A stretch of 64,000 bases of DNA from Chryseosolibacter sp036402115. GTDB lineage: Bacteria > Bacteroidota > Bacteroidia > Cytophagales > Cyclobacteriaceae. Positions 9,243-18,206 of this stretch are shown one piece after another. How positions within the stretch are numbered: position 1 is the stretch's first letter; every line of letters starts with the position of its first letter. Below the pieces are notes generated by a model that saw only the letters and a program-made list of their open reading frames with translations, did no database searches and had not been told where the DNA came from. The stretch is taken from positions 32,526-96,525 of the forward strand of contig DASWTM010000026.1 of assembly GCA_036402115.1 (NCBI GenBank). Reading direction: 5' to 3'. The position numbers and the translations under genes were made by a program.

Positions 9243-10346
9243 GTGAAGAAGCGCGTTCTTTTTGTTCTCCCAACACTGCATGCCGGAGGTGCAGAAAATT
9301 ATACGTTGCGGTTCATTCGATACTTTAGGGAGGACTATGATTTTTCAGTAATGTCGTTGCAGAAAGAAAAGGGCGACCTACACGAATTATTTCTTAATGC
9401 CGGTGTACGAATTCACTATAATTCGTTGGGATACCTTGATCCCATTAAGTGGATACGATTTTTTCGATTTATTAAAACTGGCCATTTTGATGTAGTGTGC
9501 ACGATGAATGGTAATTTTGGAGGAATCCCAATATTGATTTCTCGCTTGGCAGGTGTGCGCCAGCGTGTTGCATTTTACCGCAGATCGACAACTGCATTTT
9601 CTCTTTCGCGTCTTCGGCTGCTGTACAACCAATTCGTTCGCAACCTGGTGTACCGTCACGCAACAGATATCCTTTCGAATTCTGCATTTGCATTCAAAAC
9701 TTTTTTTATAGGACTTCCGCAAGATCAGCGATTTAAGGTGATTCCAAATGGCGTTGAGGCAACGCAGTTTGATGTTGCTGAATCACAGGGGGAGAGTCGT
9801 GCACTGTACCGACTACCTGAAGAGTACTTCATCATCGGCCACGTTGGTCGGTTTGACCCGGCCAAGAATCATGAGTTCATTTGTAAAGTAGCAAGGCGCC
9901 TAATTAAAAATCAAGCGTTGGTTATGATTGTCTTCTGCGGTAAACATACGGACTCACAGAAGTTCATTGACTTACTGCACTCATTCGGGTTGCAAGGACA
10001 CTACAGAACGCTCGGTTTGCAGGAGAATGTTGCGCAAGTGTTGCGGACGTTTGATTTGTTCTTGTTTCCATCGCAGACAGAAGGCCAGCCAAACGCGCTG
10101 ATTGAGGCTATGCTTGCCGGCTTGCCAATATTGGCAAGCAACATTGAACCAATCAAGGAGGCAACACCAGAATCGTTTCATCAGCGGTTGATTCCGATCA
10201 CCGATGATGCCCTGGTTGCAGACCTTATAACGCGATTGATAGCGGATCGAACGCTGCTGCAGGATTACAAGCTTCAATCTTTTGCCAAAGATTATTACAA
10301 TGAACATCGTAACTTTTCAATATTTAAAACAATAATAAATTCATAA
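9243..10346 (+). CDS. Glycosyltransferase family 4
   Basis: The 367-residue GT-B enzyme starts VLFVLPTLHAGGAENYT, the usual acceptor-domain entry with a GGAE motif. The donor domain contains GHVGRFDPAKNH and a nucleotide-sugar binding stretch PSQTEGQPNALIEAM, with the EGxPxxxIEA pattern of retaining GT4 enzymes. The start codon is GTG, three bases after the asnB stop. It probably adds one sugar of the repeat unit on the cytoplasmic membrane face; donor and acceptor are unknown. Confidence 0.88.
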   Translation: MKKRVLFVLPTLHAGGAENYTLRFIRYFREDYDFSVMSLQKEKGDLHELFLNAGVRIHYNSLGYLDPIKWIRFFRFIKTGHFDVVCTMNGNFGGIPILISRLAGVRQRVAFYRRSTTAFSLSRLRLLYNQFVRNLVYRHATDILSNSAFAFKTFFIGLPQDQRFKVIPNGVEATQFDVAESQGESRALYRLPEEYFIIGHVGRFDPAKNHEFICKVARRLIKNQALVMIVFCGKHTDSQKFIDLLHSFGLQGHYRTLGLQENVAQVLRTFDLFLFPSQTEGQPNALIEAMLAGLPILASNIEPIKEATPESFHQRLIPITDDALVADLITRLIADRTLLQDYKLQSFAKDYYNEHRNFSIFKTIINS

Positions 10347-11128
10347 TGCAACTGCTAGGCAGAAGGATAGTACTCAAAAGAATTCCTGGAAAACTGAAGG
10401 ATATTACGACAATGCTATGGCGGACAAGGGCGTTTCATAACCCGTGGTCATTGATTGATTCCTACCTAAATTTTAAAGCGCCAAAAGAGAATGCGTATTC
10501 GCTTAAGAGCGGCCATCGTCTTGTCTTGTCGACAAATCCACATGACAGTATTACGGTAATGGTGATTTTTTGCCGCCAGGAGTATGGGCCAATTCCTGCA
10601 AACGGTGTTGTGGTTGACATCGGTGCGAACATAGGGATGTTCTCGCTCTATGCGGCCATCAATGGAGCTCGGAAGGTTTATGCCTTTGAGCCCAACAGAA
10701 AATCCTTTGAAATCCTCTGCAAGAACATCGAGGTTAATAAGTTTACGGATATTATTATTCCGTTCAATGAGGGAGTATCCGACACCGATGGTAAAATTAT
10801 TTACCTGCCGGAAGATTCATCACCCTACAACGTGGCCACTCAAGCAATGAAAACAGACAATGTGCCGGTGGAAACAGTGAGTCTTACATCGATCTTGAAC
10901 GATAGAGTGAAGGAGAAGGTCGATCTATTGAAAATTGATTGTGAGGGCGCGGAATACGAGATCCTATATTCAACCGGGAAGCAGGTTTTTGATACTATAG
11001 GAGCCATCCGCATGGAGCATCATAAAAGACCAGAGAAGGCAGCGCTGCTGAAGTTTCTTGGCACACAGGGCTTCGCGCTGACTCACGAACAAAACATGAT
11101 CCTCTGGCTCGCTCGAACTGGCGCATGA
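10346..11128 (+). CDS. FkbM-family SAM-dependent methyltransferase
   Basis: The 260-residue protein has the FkbM pattern: VVDIGANIGMFSLYAA (about residues 88-103) as SAM-binding motif I, YAFEPN as the acidic motif II, and LLKIDCEGAEYEIL as the conserved post-motif. FkbM enzymes O-methylate hydroxyls of sugars or polyketides. In this setting a sugar O-methylation in the polysaccharide is likely. The start ATG overlaps the previous stop by one base, and its stop overlaps the next start. Confidence 0.87.
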   Translation: MQLLGRRIVLKRIPGKLKDITTMLWRTRAFHNPWSLIDSYLNFKAPKENAYSLKSGHRLVLSTNPHDSITVMVIFCRQEYGPIPANGVVVDIGANIGMFSLYAAINGARKVYAFEPNRKSFEILCKNIEVNKFTDIIIPFNEGVSDTDGKIIYLPEDSSPYNVATQAMKTDNVPVETVSLTSILNDRVKEKVDLLKIDCEGAEYEILYSTGKQVFDTIGAIRMEHHKRPEKAALLKFLGTQGFALTHEQNMILWLARTGA

Positions 11129-12294
11129 GAAGCTTATTATTCGTTCATGATGGCCCAATGTTTCGCGATGAGCGTGGTCATTTTTATGGTATTCATATAA
11201 ACAATTCCCTCATCAAGCGGTACCTGCATCTAGGAGATACGATTACGGTGCTTATGCGCGTGGAGGCAATTCACAGCAGCGAGGCATCCCGATATTCGAG
11301 AGTCGATGTGCCGAATGTTCGATTTGTTGAAGTACCCGATTTCAAATCGATCGGCTTGTATTTTAAGAACTATGTGCGTGCCCACCGCATTATACGCGAA
11401 CAGGTGGGCAAACACGATGTCATTCTTCCACGACTTCCGAGTGCCAGCGGTACAATTGCAGCACTCGCGGCACTGAAACTAAGAAAGCCAATTCTTACCG
11501 AATATGTGGCGTGCACCTTTGATGCCTACTGGAATTATAACTGGAAAGGAAAACTGATCGCACACTACAAATTATACTTTCAAAAGTATGTAGTCGCTAA
11601 GCTGCCCTATCTGATTTATGTCACAGGCGAATTTCTGCAAAAAAGGTACCCCTCGCGGGCCAAACAGATTGCTTGCTCGAACGTGGAAATTACTGAGGTA
11701 AATGAATCTGTTTTCGAGTCAAGAATCAGAAACATTGCAACGCGCGATAATGCGCCACTGCGTGTGGCTACAATAGGGACTGTTGATGTCGCCTATAAGG
11801 GACAGGCCGATGTGATACAGGCGCTCCATCTACTCAGGCAGCAAGGCACAATTGTGCACTACTACCTGGTAGGGCAAGGCGATTCATCAGATCTACAACA
11901 ACTTGTCGCTCGGTTAAAGCTTGAGTCACAGGTATTTTTTTTAGGTCCAAAACCCCATTCGGAAATTTTTAACTTTCTCGACTCCGTTGACCTCTACATC
12001 CAGCCGAGTCATACCGAAGGCTTGCCGCGTGCAGTGATTGAGGCGATGAGTCGCGCCTGTCCCGTGGCGGGATCACGCGCAGGAGGTATACCCGAGTTGG
12101 TCCGAAATGATATGCAATTCAATGCCGGATCATCACAAGAAATTGCAGCGAAGATTCTCAAACTCGATAAAGCGTACCTTGATACACTGGCACGGTTTAG
12201 TTTTGAAGGCGCTCGCCAATACCATCGCGACATACTGAACGAAAGGCGGTTGACTTTTTATAAGACGTTTTTAGCTGACTACCACCTCAATTGA
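11125..12294 (+). CDS. Glycosyltransferase family 4
   Basis: The 389-residue protein has GT4 landmarks in its second half: VATIGTVDVAYKGQADVIQA, then HYYLVGQG, VFFLGPK and the donor motif PSHTEGLPRAVIEAMSR followed by GGIPEL. The N-terminal domain is variable, as expected for acceptor recognition. The start is coupled to the FkbM gene by ATGA and the stop to the next gene by TGATG. Substrate is unknown. Confidence 0.87.
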   Translation: MRSLLFVHDGPMFRDERGHFYGIHINNSLIKRYLHLGDTITVLMRVEAIHSSEASRYSRVDVPNVRFVEVPDFKSIGLYFKNYVRAHRIIREQVGKHDVILPRLPSASGTIAALAALKLRKPILTEYVACTFDAYWNYNWKGKLIAHYKLYFQKYVVAKLPYLIYVTGEFLQKRYPSRAKQIACSNVEITEVNESVFESRIRNIATRDNAPLRVATIGTVDVAYKGQADVIQALHLLRQQGTIVHYYLVGQGDSSDLQQLVARLKLESQVFFLGPKPHSEIFNFLDSVDLYIQPSHTEGLPRAVIEAMSRACPVAGSRAGGIPELVRNDMQFNAGSSQEIAAKILKLDKAYLDTLARFSFEGARQYHRDILNERRLTFYKTFLADYHLN

Positions 12295-13424
12295 TGCAGG
12301 CCACCAAACGAATATTATACACGGCAACGTCCGACATTCATCTCCGCACATTTCACTTTCCGTACCTGCATTGGCTCATCCAGAATGGTTATGAAGTCCA
12401 TGTGGCCGTGGAAAAACGCGGTGACGTAGATCTGAGTTTCTGCCACCGTGTACATTTCCTGCCTTTCAAACGTTCGCCCTTCGATCCAAACAATGTTAAG
12501 GCATTCGTGGGGCTGAAAAAGATCATTCGTTCTGTTCATTTCGACATTATCCATTGTCATACGCCTGCGGTATCTGTTATCACCCGCATTGCGGCAATTG
12601 CAGCGAGACGCAAGGGTACAAAAGTTTTCTATACGGCACACGGTTTTCACTTTTACAAAGGTGCACCCTTAAAGTTCTGGTTCATTTTCTATCCCCTTGA
12701 GAAAATTCTATCCGTTGTTTCTGATGTTATCATCACCATCAACAAAGAAGACTTTATGTTGGTGAAAGAACGCTTTTGGAACAAGGAGACCTATCAGTTG
12801 AAAGGGATAGGTGTGGATACAAAAAAGTTTAAGACCCTGGATCGGCAGGCACGAACCCACAAGCGGAAACAACTGGATATTCCCGAGGATGCCTTTGTTG
12901 TGCTTTATGTAGCCGAATTTATCGATCGAAAAAACCATGCTTTTCTTCTCCGAAATGTTTCAGCGCTAAAAAAACGAATTCCCAATCTTCTGATCTTGCT
13001 GGCTGGAAGGGGAGAGCTACTCAACAAAAGCATGGAACTGGCAGCTACCTTACGGTTGACTGATGAAGTTCGTTTCCTTGGATGGAGGAATGACGTGCCA
13101 GACCTTGCCGCTGTGTCCGATGTCGGCATCTCAACAAGCAAACAGGAAGGACTTGGCCTTGGACTTGCCGAAGAAATGCTGTGCTCGGTGCCCGTGGTTG
13201 CCACCGAAGATCGCGGCCATCGCGAAATGATCGAGCATGGCGTGAATGGTTTTATGTTTGCCCAGGAGGATGACCAGTCATTTATTTCCTGCATCACAGC
13301 CCTTTATGAAGACAACAACTTGCGTGAGCGATTCGGTGTGAATGCCTACCATAAGGCACTTGAATTCAGAATCGAAAATTCGCTGCACGACATGGGGAAT
13401 ATTTATCAATGCCACACATTATGA
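12294..13424 (+). CDS. Glycosyltransferase family 4 (EpsD/CapM-like)
   Basis: This 376-residue GT-B enzyme starts RILYTATSDIHLRTFH and contains IIHCHTP and VFYTAHGFHFY, motifs common in CapM/EpsD-type galactosyl- or N-acetylhexosaminyl-transferases. The donor domain has VAEFIDRKNH, LLAGRGEL, FLGWRNDV and STSKQEGLGLGLAEEM. An ATG at 12294 overlaps the preceding TGA by one base; the in-frame TTG just before it adds a single residue and is less likely. It belongs to the same coupled run of genes. Confidence 0.86.
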   Translation: MQATKRILYTATSDIHLRTFHFPYLHWLIQNGYEVHVAVEKRGDVDLSFCHRVHFLPFKRSPFDPNNVKAFVGLKKIIRSVHFDIIHCHTPAVSVITRIAAIAARRKGTKVFYTAHGFHFYKGAPLKFWFIFYPLEKILSVVSDVIITINKEDFMLVKERFWNKETYQLKGIGVDTKKFKTLDRQARTHKRKQLDIPEDAFVVLYVAEFIDRKNHAFLLRNVSALKKRIPNLLILLAGRGELLNKSMELAATLRLTDEVRFLGWRNDVPDLAAVSDVGISTSKQEGLGLGLAEEMLCSVPVVATEDRGHREMIEHGVNGFMFAQEDDQSFISCITALYEDNNLRERFGVNAYHKALEFRIENSLHDMGNIYQCHTL

Positions 13425-14542
13425 ATCTTTTTAAACAAAAGATTGCAGCGCACGCAAAAAATGTCTTGGGGTGGCATACCAGTCGAAAGATCGTTGTGCT
13501 GTCATTTGATGACTATGGCAACGTTCGTCTTGCATCGGCTGGTGCACGAAGGGCTTTGGATCTACTCGGATTTCCGGCCGTGTCTAATTTCGACCGATTT
13601 GATTCGCTTGAAACGCGCCAGGATTTGGAATTGCTGTTTGATTCTTTATCCACCGTTACTGATAAAAATGGCAGACACGCTGTTGTTACGCCATTTGCGC
13701 TCCCGTGTAACCTTAACTTTGAGGCAATGAAAAAAACAGGTTACCAGGAGTTCATCTACGAATTATTGCCCGAGACCTTTGCAAAGCTTCCGGGATATGA
13801 GCGCACCTGGGACACGTGGAAGGAAGGAATGCAAAGAAAGATTTTTATGCCACAGTTCCATGGTCGTGAGCATCTCAATTTACCGCTGTTGAAAGAAAAC
13901 CTCCGATTACGAGATCCTGCTACCATCGCTTCTCTCGAACATAAATCCTATACGAGCCTCGAATCTAAATATCCAACAATCTCGTACACGGCAGCATTCG
14001 ATTTTATCGATCCTGTCCAACTGCGCGACCACGAGTCAACCATCGTTGATGGATTGAACGCCTTCGAAAAAGTTTTTGGCATGAGGGCGCGTCACTTCAA
14101 TCCGCCTGGCGGACGTGAACATCCGCAGCTGCACAAAGTACTACATGATCACGGAATCCGGTATCTCGATGCTCCCAGCCTCAAACGCGAACACCGTGGG
14201 TTTGGAAAGTATAGATCAGGACTTTACTACACGGGGAAGCGAAATAAGTTAGGCCAGTATTTTATCGTGCGCAATGTAGTATTTGAACCAACGTCATCAA
14301 CGATTGACTGGGTTGCATACGCCATGATGCAAATCACCGCCAGCTTTTATTGGAGAAAGCCTGCGGTAGTCAGCTCCCACCGCGTCAACTTCGCGGGAAA
14401 TATTTCCGAGCGACATCGCGATCACGGAATTCGCCAACTAAGGCAACTCTTGGCGAAAATTACGCAGCGCTGGCCCGATGTGGAATTTATGGCAGCCGAT
14501 GAGTTGGGTGATATAATCGTAAAGGAGCAGTCGTCCCAATGA
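13421..14542 (+). CDS. Divergent polysaccharide deacetylase-like protein, paralogue 2
   Basis: This 373-residue protein is the second member of the pair described upstream. It keeps SFDDYG (about 28-33), PQFHGREHLN (about 147-156), DHGIRYLDAPS and SSHRVNFAG in the same order. Between the two proteins the metal-site-like blocks are conserved while the spacers differ strongly, so the duplication looks old. ATG at 13421 overlaps the previous stop (ATGA); another ATG 12 bases upstream is possible. Function as a glycan deacylase is inferred from the DD and His motifs only. Confidence 0.6.
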   Translation: MNLFKQKIAAHAKNVLGWHTSRKIVVLSFDDYGNVRLASAGARRALDLLGFPAVSNFDRFDSLETRQDLELLFDSLSTVTDKNGRHAVVTPFALPCNLNFEAMKKTGYQEFIYELLPETFAKLPGYERTWDTWKEGMQRKIFMPQFHGREHLNLPLLKENLRLRDPATIASLEHKSYTSLESKYPTISYTAAFDFIDPVQLRDHESTIVDGLNAFEKVFGMRARHFNPPGGREHPQLHKVLHDHGIRYLDAPSLKREHRGFGKYRSGLYYTGKRNKLGQYFIVRNVVFEPTSSTIDWVAYAMMQITASFYWRKPAVVSSHRVNFAGNISERHRDHGIRQLRQLLAKITQRWPDVEFMAADELGDIIVKEQSSQ

Positions 14543-14601
14543 CAGGCGTTGCGTTAGAAAATGAGAACATCCCGAACCATTCCACCCTCTGACGACACTC
14601 A

Positions 14602-15210
14602 ATGATTTATAGGAAATATTGTAAGCGCCCAATTGATCTTATCATCTCGTTTATTATTTTAATATTGACGATCCCCATTACTGCAATTACATGGGTGTTG
14701 CTCACCTATGCTAACCGCGGCCCAGCATTCTTCTTCCAGGAGCGACCAGGCCAGTACCAGAAAATCTTTCGCATCATCAAGTTTAAAACAATGACTGATC
14801 AGCGCGACAGTGAAGGAAAGCTATTGCCTGATAATGTTCGCCTCACACGTGTGGGACGAGTCGTGCGTAAATTATCGATCGATGAGTTGCCGCAACTTAT
14901 CAACGTTCTGAAAGGAGACATGAGTTTAATTGGTCCAAGACCGCTGCTGATTAAATATCTGCCTTTGTATTCTGAACGGCAGAACAGAAGACATGAAGTC
15001 AAACCGGGAATTACCGGCTGGGCCCAGGTGAATGGGAGAAATTCGATTAGCTGGCAAAATCGTTTCGAACTTGATGTCTTTTATGTTGAGAATCTTACCT
15101 TTGGTCTCGATTTCAGAATTTTTTGGATGACCGTGATCAAGGTGCTAAAACGAGAAGGAATAAACCAGTCTGAATCCCGTCCGATGCAACCGTTTGACGG
15201 AACCAATTAA
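14602..15210 (+). CDS. PglC-type initiating sugar-phosphate transferase
   Basis: The 202-residue protein is a monotopic phosphoglycosyl transferase. A single N-terminal re-entrant membrane helix (IDLIISFIILILTIPI) is followed by FFFQERPGQ, IIKFKTM, LSIDELPQLINVLKGDMS, GPRP and PGITGWAQVNGRN, the full set of conserved bacterial sugar transferase motifs. It has the short catalytic form of PglC rather than the long WbaP form. It should move a sugar-1-phosphate onto undecaprenyl phosphate and begin the repeat unit. PglD-, PglE- and PglF-like genes in the same locus suggest diacetylbacillosamine as the sugar. Confidence 0.92.
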   Translation: MIYRKYCKRPIDLIISFIILILTIPITAITWVLLTYANRGPAFFFQERPGQYQKIFRIIKFKTMTDQRDSEGKLLPDNVRLTRVGRVVRKLSIDELPQLINVLKGDMSLIGPRPLLIKYLPLYSERQNRRHEVKPGITGWAQVNGRNSISWQNRFELDVFYVENLTFGLDFRIFWMTVIKVLKREGINQSESRPMQPFDGTN

Positions 15211-15215
15211 CCACC

Positions 15216-15959
15216 ATGAATGCACTTCGATTTTTGATTCCGAGATTATGCTATCGCTATCTCTTCCTGTATCGAATATACTACCTCCTTTACCGAAAGG
15301 GGCGAGGCTCTAAACTGCTGCTGCCCAACGAACACACAGCATTTCACATAGAGGGATACCCGAGGTCAGGAAACACATTCTCCTATAGCCTCATCCGGAT
15401 GATCCTCCAGTCGCGCAGCTCATTTACCTTCACCCATCATACGCATGCAACGGCTTCGCTCATTATGGCAAAGCGGAATAACGTCCCAACAATCATTCTG
15501 ATTCGGCATCCATTACATGCGATTTCCTCGAGCTATTTGAAATATTATGCATTGAGAAATCAGGACGTGCCAGATACGGTTAACATTCAACTACTGCAAC
15601 ACGAACTGAAACAGTATGCCATCTTCTATTCTTATGTTGTTGAACATTTGGCAGACATGAAGATTATCGATTTTGCCGGGTTGATCGCATATCCCTTTCA
15701 ATTCGTCAAATTTGTGGCGAAAATTGTAAACGTAAATCCGAATGAGCTGACAGTCGAAGAACTGAACAAAGCATTGACCGCGATCCAAGATCTCGAGAAG
15801 AGAAAAAATCCCCTGGGAAGTTCACTACCCAATGAGCGCAAGCAAGACCGAAGGCAAACAATTGAGTTGTTACTAAAGGAGAATGCGCTCTACCAGCGTT
15901 GTTTAAAACTGTATGAATCCGCTTGCGCGAATAAAGTGAATCTTGAAGTTCAATCGTGA
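15216..15959 (+). CDS. Sulfotransferase-family protein
   Basis: The 247-residue protein has the 5'-phosphosulfate loop YPRSGNTF at about 48-55 and a second PAPS-binding segment LIRHPLHAISSSYLKY, matching the two hallmark motifs of PAPS-dependent sulfotransferases. There is no clear membrane segment. It probably sulfates a sugar of the polysaccharide made by this locus. No PAPS-producing genes lie in the window. Its stop overlaps, as GTGA, the start of a short open frame that is likely a separate gene. Confidence 0.75.
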   Translation: MNALRFLIPRLCYRYLFLYRIYYLLYRKGRGSKLLLPNEHTAFHIEGYPRSGNTFSYSLIRMILQSRSSFTFTHHTHATASLIMAKRNNVPTIILIRHPLHAISSSYLKYYALRNQDVPDTVNIQLLQHELKQYAIFYSYVVEHLADMKIIDFAGLIAYPFQFVKFVAKIVNVNPNELTVEELNKALTAIQDLEKRKNPLGSSLPNERKQDRRQTIELLLKENALYQRCLKLYESACANKVNLEVQS

Positions 15960-16123
15960 ACCGTTCTATCACCATCCGGGTTAAAAACGCCACGGCACGA
16001 ACACCAGCACGTGTTGCACTATCGATCGGACTGGATCGGACGCGCTTTCTGTTAAAAGCCTATCGAATTTTAATTGTTGCAGCGCAAGCATCTCAAAAAC
16101 TCAAACCGAATCAAATGAAATGA
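15956..16123 (+). CDS. Probable 55-residue basic micro-protein, unknown function
   Basis: This frame fills the gap between the sulfotransferase and the first ATP-grasp gene. It starts with GTG overlapping the upstream stop (GTGA) and stops with TGA overlapping the downstream ATG (ATGA). That is the same coupling used by neighbouring genes at both ends. The peptide is strongly basic, with Arg/Lys spread throughout and a hydrophobic-basic stretch FLLKAYRILIVAA in its second half that could be an amphipathic or membrane-touching helix. No family is recognised. A 55-codon frame can stay open by chance, so the double coupling is the main evidence. Confidence 0.5.
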   Translation: MNRSITIRVKNATARTPARVALSIGLDRTRFLLKAYRILIVAAQASQKLKPNQMK

Positions 16124-17145
16124 TGATTAAGCGTTTTCTTTACCTGATATACTACTTCAAGGAACTGGACAGATCGAAGCTGAAATTGTTCATGAACCAT
16201 GTTGTTCGCGAGAAGAAGGTGAACCGAGTTTCACTCTGGTGGGATATCATTCTGAGTTCGCTACGGTACAACATATCCATCCTTGAATATTTTCAGTTTC
16301 ATTTTTTCGAGAAGGAAATAAACCGAAGTGCTTATGCAGGCACGGGATACATGTACGAATATCAGAAGCTCATGAATCCGCCCGCGAGCCGTGACGTCCT
16401 GGCTGATAAGCTTAAGTTCCTCAAAGAGTATTCTTCTTTTGTGAAGCATTCGTATGTTTCGTTGCGCGAGCTGGAAGAAAATCACGCGAGGGGAGGGGGC
16501 CTGCTGACAAAGCCCGCAGGCAAGGTTGTGCTCAAGAGTACGGATGGTCAATGCGGAAATGGCATCGAGGTGATTTCCACCAGCTCCTTGTCCACTGATA
16601 AATTGATTGCTGAATTAAAGAGGACACGCAACGACTTTGCTGAAGAATTTGTGGTGCAGCATCCCGCCTTGATGACGTTATCACCGGCTGGACTTAACAC
16701 CGTTCGAATCATTACTCAGCTTGATAAAGAAGGCAGGGTGGATATAATTGGCGCGAGGCTGCGGATCACAGTCAATTCTGCCGTGGATAATCTTGCAGCC
16801 GGAAATCTCGCAGCGACCATTGATCCAAAAACCGGTATTGTAACAGGCCCTGGCGTCTACAGTGATATCACCAAGAAAGAAACCCGCTTCCATCCAATAA
16901 CCAACCAGCCGATCACCGGTTTTCAGGTTCCTCTTTGGCAGGAAACAATTTCGATGATTACAGCCGCAGCGCTCCACAATACATCCAACCGGTCTATCGG
17001 TTGGGACATTGCGATCACGGAAGCAGGCCCCGAGTTGATTGAGGGTAACCACGACTGGTGCAAACTATTATGGCAGTTACCAGCGAAGCAAGGTCTGAAA
17101 CACATACTCGAGCCATATAAGCACTCTTACGAAAAAAGAAAATGA
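16120..17145 (+). CDS. Sugar-transfer-associated ATP-grasp protein
   Basis: The 341-residue protein fits the ATPgrasp_ST family found in polysaccharide loci. Visible features are VVLKSTDGQCGNGIEVI as the ATP-binding strand and glycine loop, NTVRIITQ, and the C-terminal metal-site block GWDIAITEAGPELIEGNHDW. ATP-grasp enzymes form amide or ester-like bonds through acyl phosphates. The start ATGATG overlaps the micro-gene stop, and its own stop overlaps the next gene, another ATP-grasp. A role in attaching an amino-acid or acyl group to the glycan is inference. Confidence 0.8.
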   Translation: MMIKRFLYLIYYFKELDRSKLKLFMNHVVREKKVNRVSLWWDIILSSLRYNISILEYFQFHFFEKEINRSAYAGTGYMYEYQKLMNPPASRDVLADKLKFLKEYSSFVKHSYVSLRELEENHARGGGLLTKPAGKVVLKSTDGQCGNGIEVISTSSLSTDKLIAELKRTRNDFAEEFVVQHPALMTLSPAGLNTVRIITQLDKEGRVDIIGARLRITVNSAVDNLAAGNLAATIDPKTGIVTGPGVYSDITKKETRFHPITNQPITGFQVPLWQETISMITAAALHNTSNRSIGWDIAITEAGPELIEGNHDWCKLLWQLPAKQGLKHILEPYKHSYEKRK

Positions 17146-18206
17146 AAATTCTGATCACTGGTGTAGGGGGACCTACGCCTCGAAGTTTTGCAATAAGTTT
17201 AAAAAAATACAGCCTCGGGTTCTCTTACGACCTGGTTGCAACCGATGTCAATCCATTATCGATCGGTCTCTATCAGAAAGATTTATTTTCAAAATCATAC
17301 GTTATACCCAGAGCTACAGACGAAGCGTATTGGAATGTCATTGAGCAGATAGTTGAAAGCAACAAGATCCAATATGCGGTGATCCTTCCGGAGCTTGAGG
17401 TTCTTATCTGGAGCAGAAGGGCCAAAGAGGGTAAGCTCCCGTGCAAGGCATTGCTTCCCGATCCGGCAGTGGCTGAACTGTTGATTGACAAGTCATTGAT
17501 GACGGCAGAACTAAGACACCTGGGTCTCGTCCCTAAGTCCGAAAGCTTCCATCGCAGCGAAACTGATTTTCAAGCCATGTTCAACAAGCTGGGAAAACCT
17601 TTCTGGGTGCGAAGCTCTTCCGGGACTAGTGGATTAGGCTCACTTAAAATTGATTCCGTTGATGCCCTGCGTAATTGGATTCAAATTAACCCGATGGTAA
17701 ATAATTTTCTTGCAAGTGAATTTTTGCCTGGTCGAAACCTTGCCTGTAAATTATTGTACTATGAAGGACGACTCGTGCGCGCGGCATGTGGTGAGCGCGT
17801 GAATTACATCATGTCAAAAGTTGCTCCTTCGGGAATCACGGGCAATACTTCCTTTGGCCGCCTCCTCAATGAACCCGCGCTTGTCAACGTAGCATCGGAA
17901 GCAATGAATACCTTGTTTCAAAAAACCGGATCCGCAAAGCACGGCTTCTTTACAGTAGATTTTAAAGAAGACCAATCCGGAAAACCGATGATAACGGAGA
18001 TCAATGTTCGTCACGTGGCCTTTACCCAATGTTTCGCTGCCGGTGGTGCCAATCTTGCTGAAGATACACTCAGACTGCTGAGCGATGATAAAACATTTGA
18101 TCATTCATTTAAAATTTACGAATTCGAAAAAGATTTGATATTCTTAAGGGATGTGGATTCGCTTCCGATTTTAATGAATGAAAATGACTTGATCCGAAAC
18201 TCATGA
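17142..18206 (+). CDS. ATP-grasp domain protein (carbamoyl-phosphate-synthase-like)
   Basis: The 354-residue protein begins ILITGVGGPTPRSFA, a Rossmann-like preATP-grasp domain as in PylC/CarB-type ligases. It then has FWVRSSSGTSGLGS as the ATP-grasp glycine loop and a C-terminal metal site ITEINVRHVAFT with the ExN pattern. It overlaps the genes on both sides by four bases. The tandem of two unlike ATP-grasp ligases next to a sulfotransferase and an acetyltransferase points to decoration of a sugar, but the substrate is not identifiable. Confidence 0.78.
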   Translation: MKILITGVGGPTPRSFAISLKKYSLGFSYDLVATDVNPLSIGLYQKDLFSKSYVIPRATDEAYWNVIEQIVESNKIQYAVILPELEVLIWSRRAKEGKLPCKALLPDPAVAELLIDKSLMTAELRHLGLVPKSESFHRSETDFQAMFNKLGKPFWVRSSSGTSGLGSLKIDSVDALRNWIQINPMVNNFLASEFLPGRNLACKLLYYEGRLVRAACGERVNYIMSKVAPSGITGNTSFGRLLNEPALVNVASEAMNTLFQKTGSAKHGFFTVDFKEDQSGKPMITEINVRHVAFTQCFAAGGANLAEDTLRLLSDDKTFDHSFKIYEFEKDLIFLRDVDSLPILMNENDLIRNS

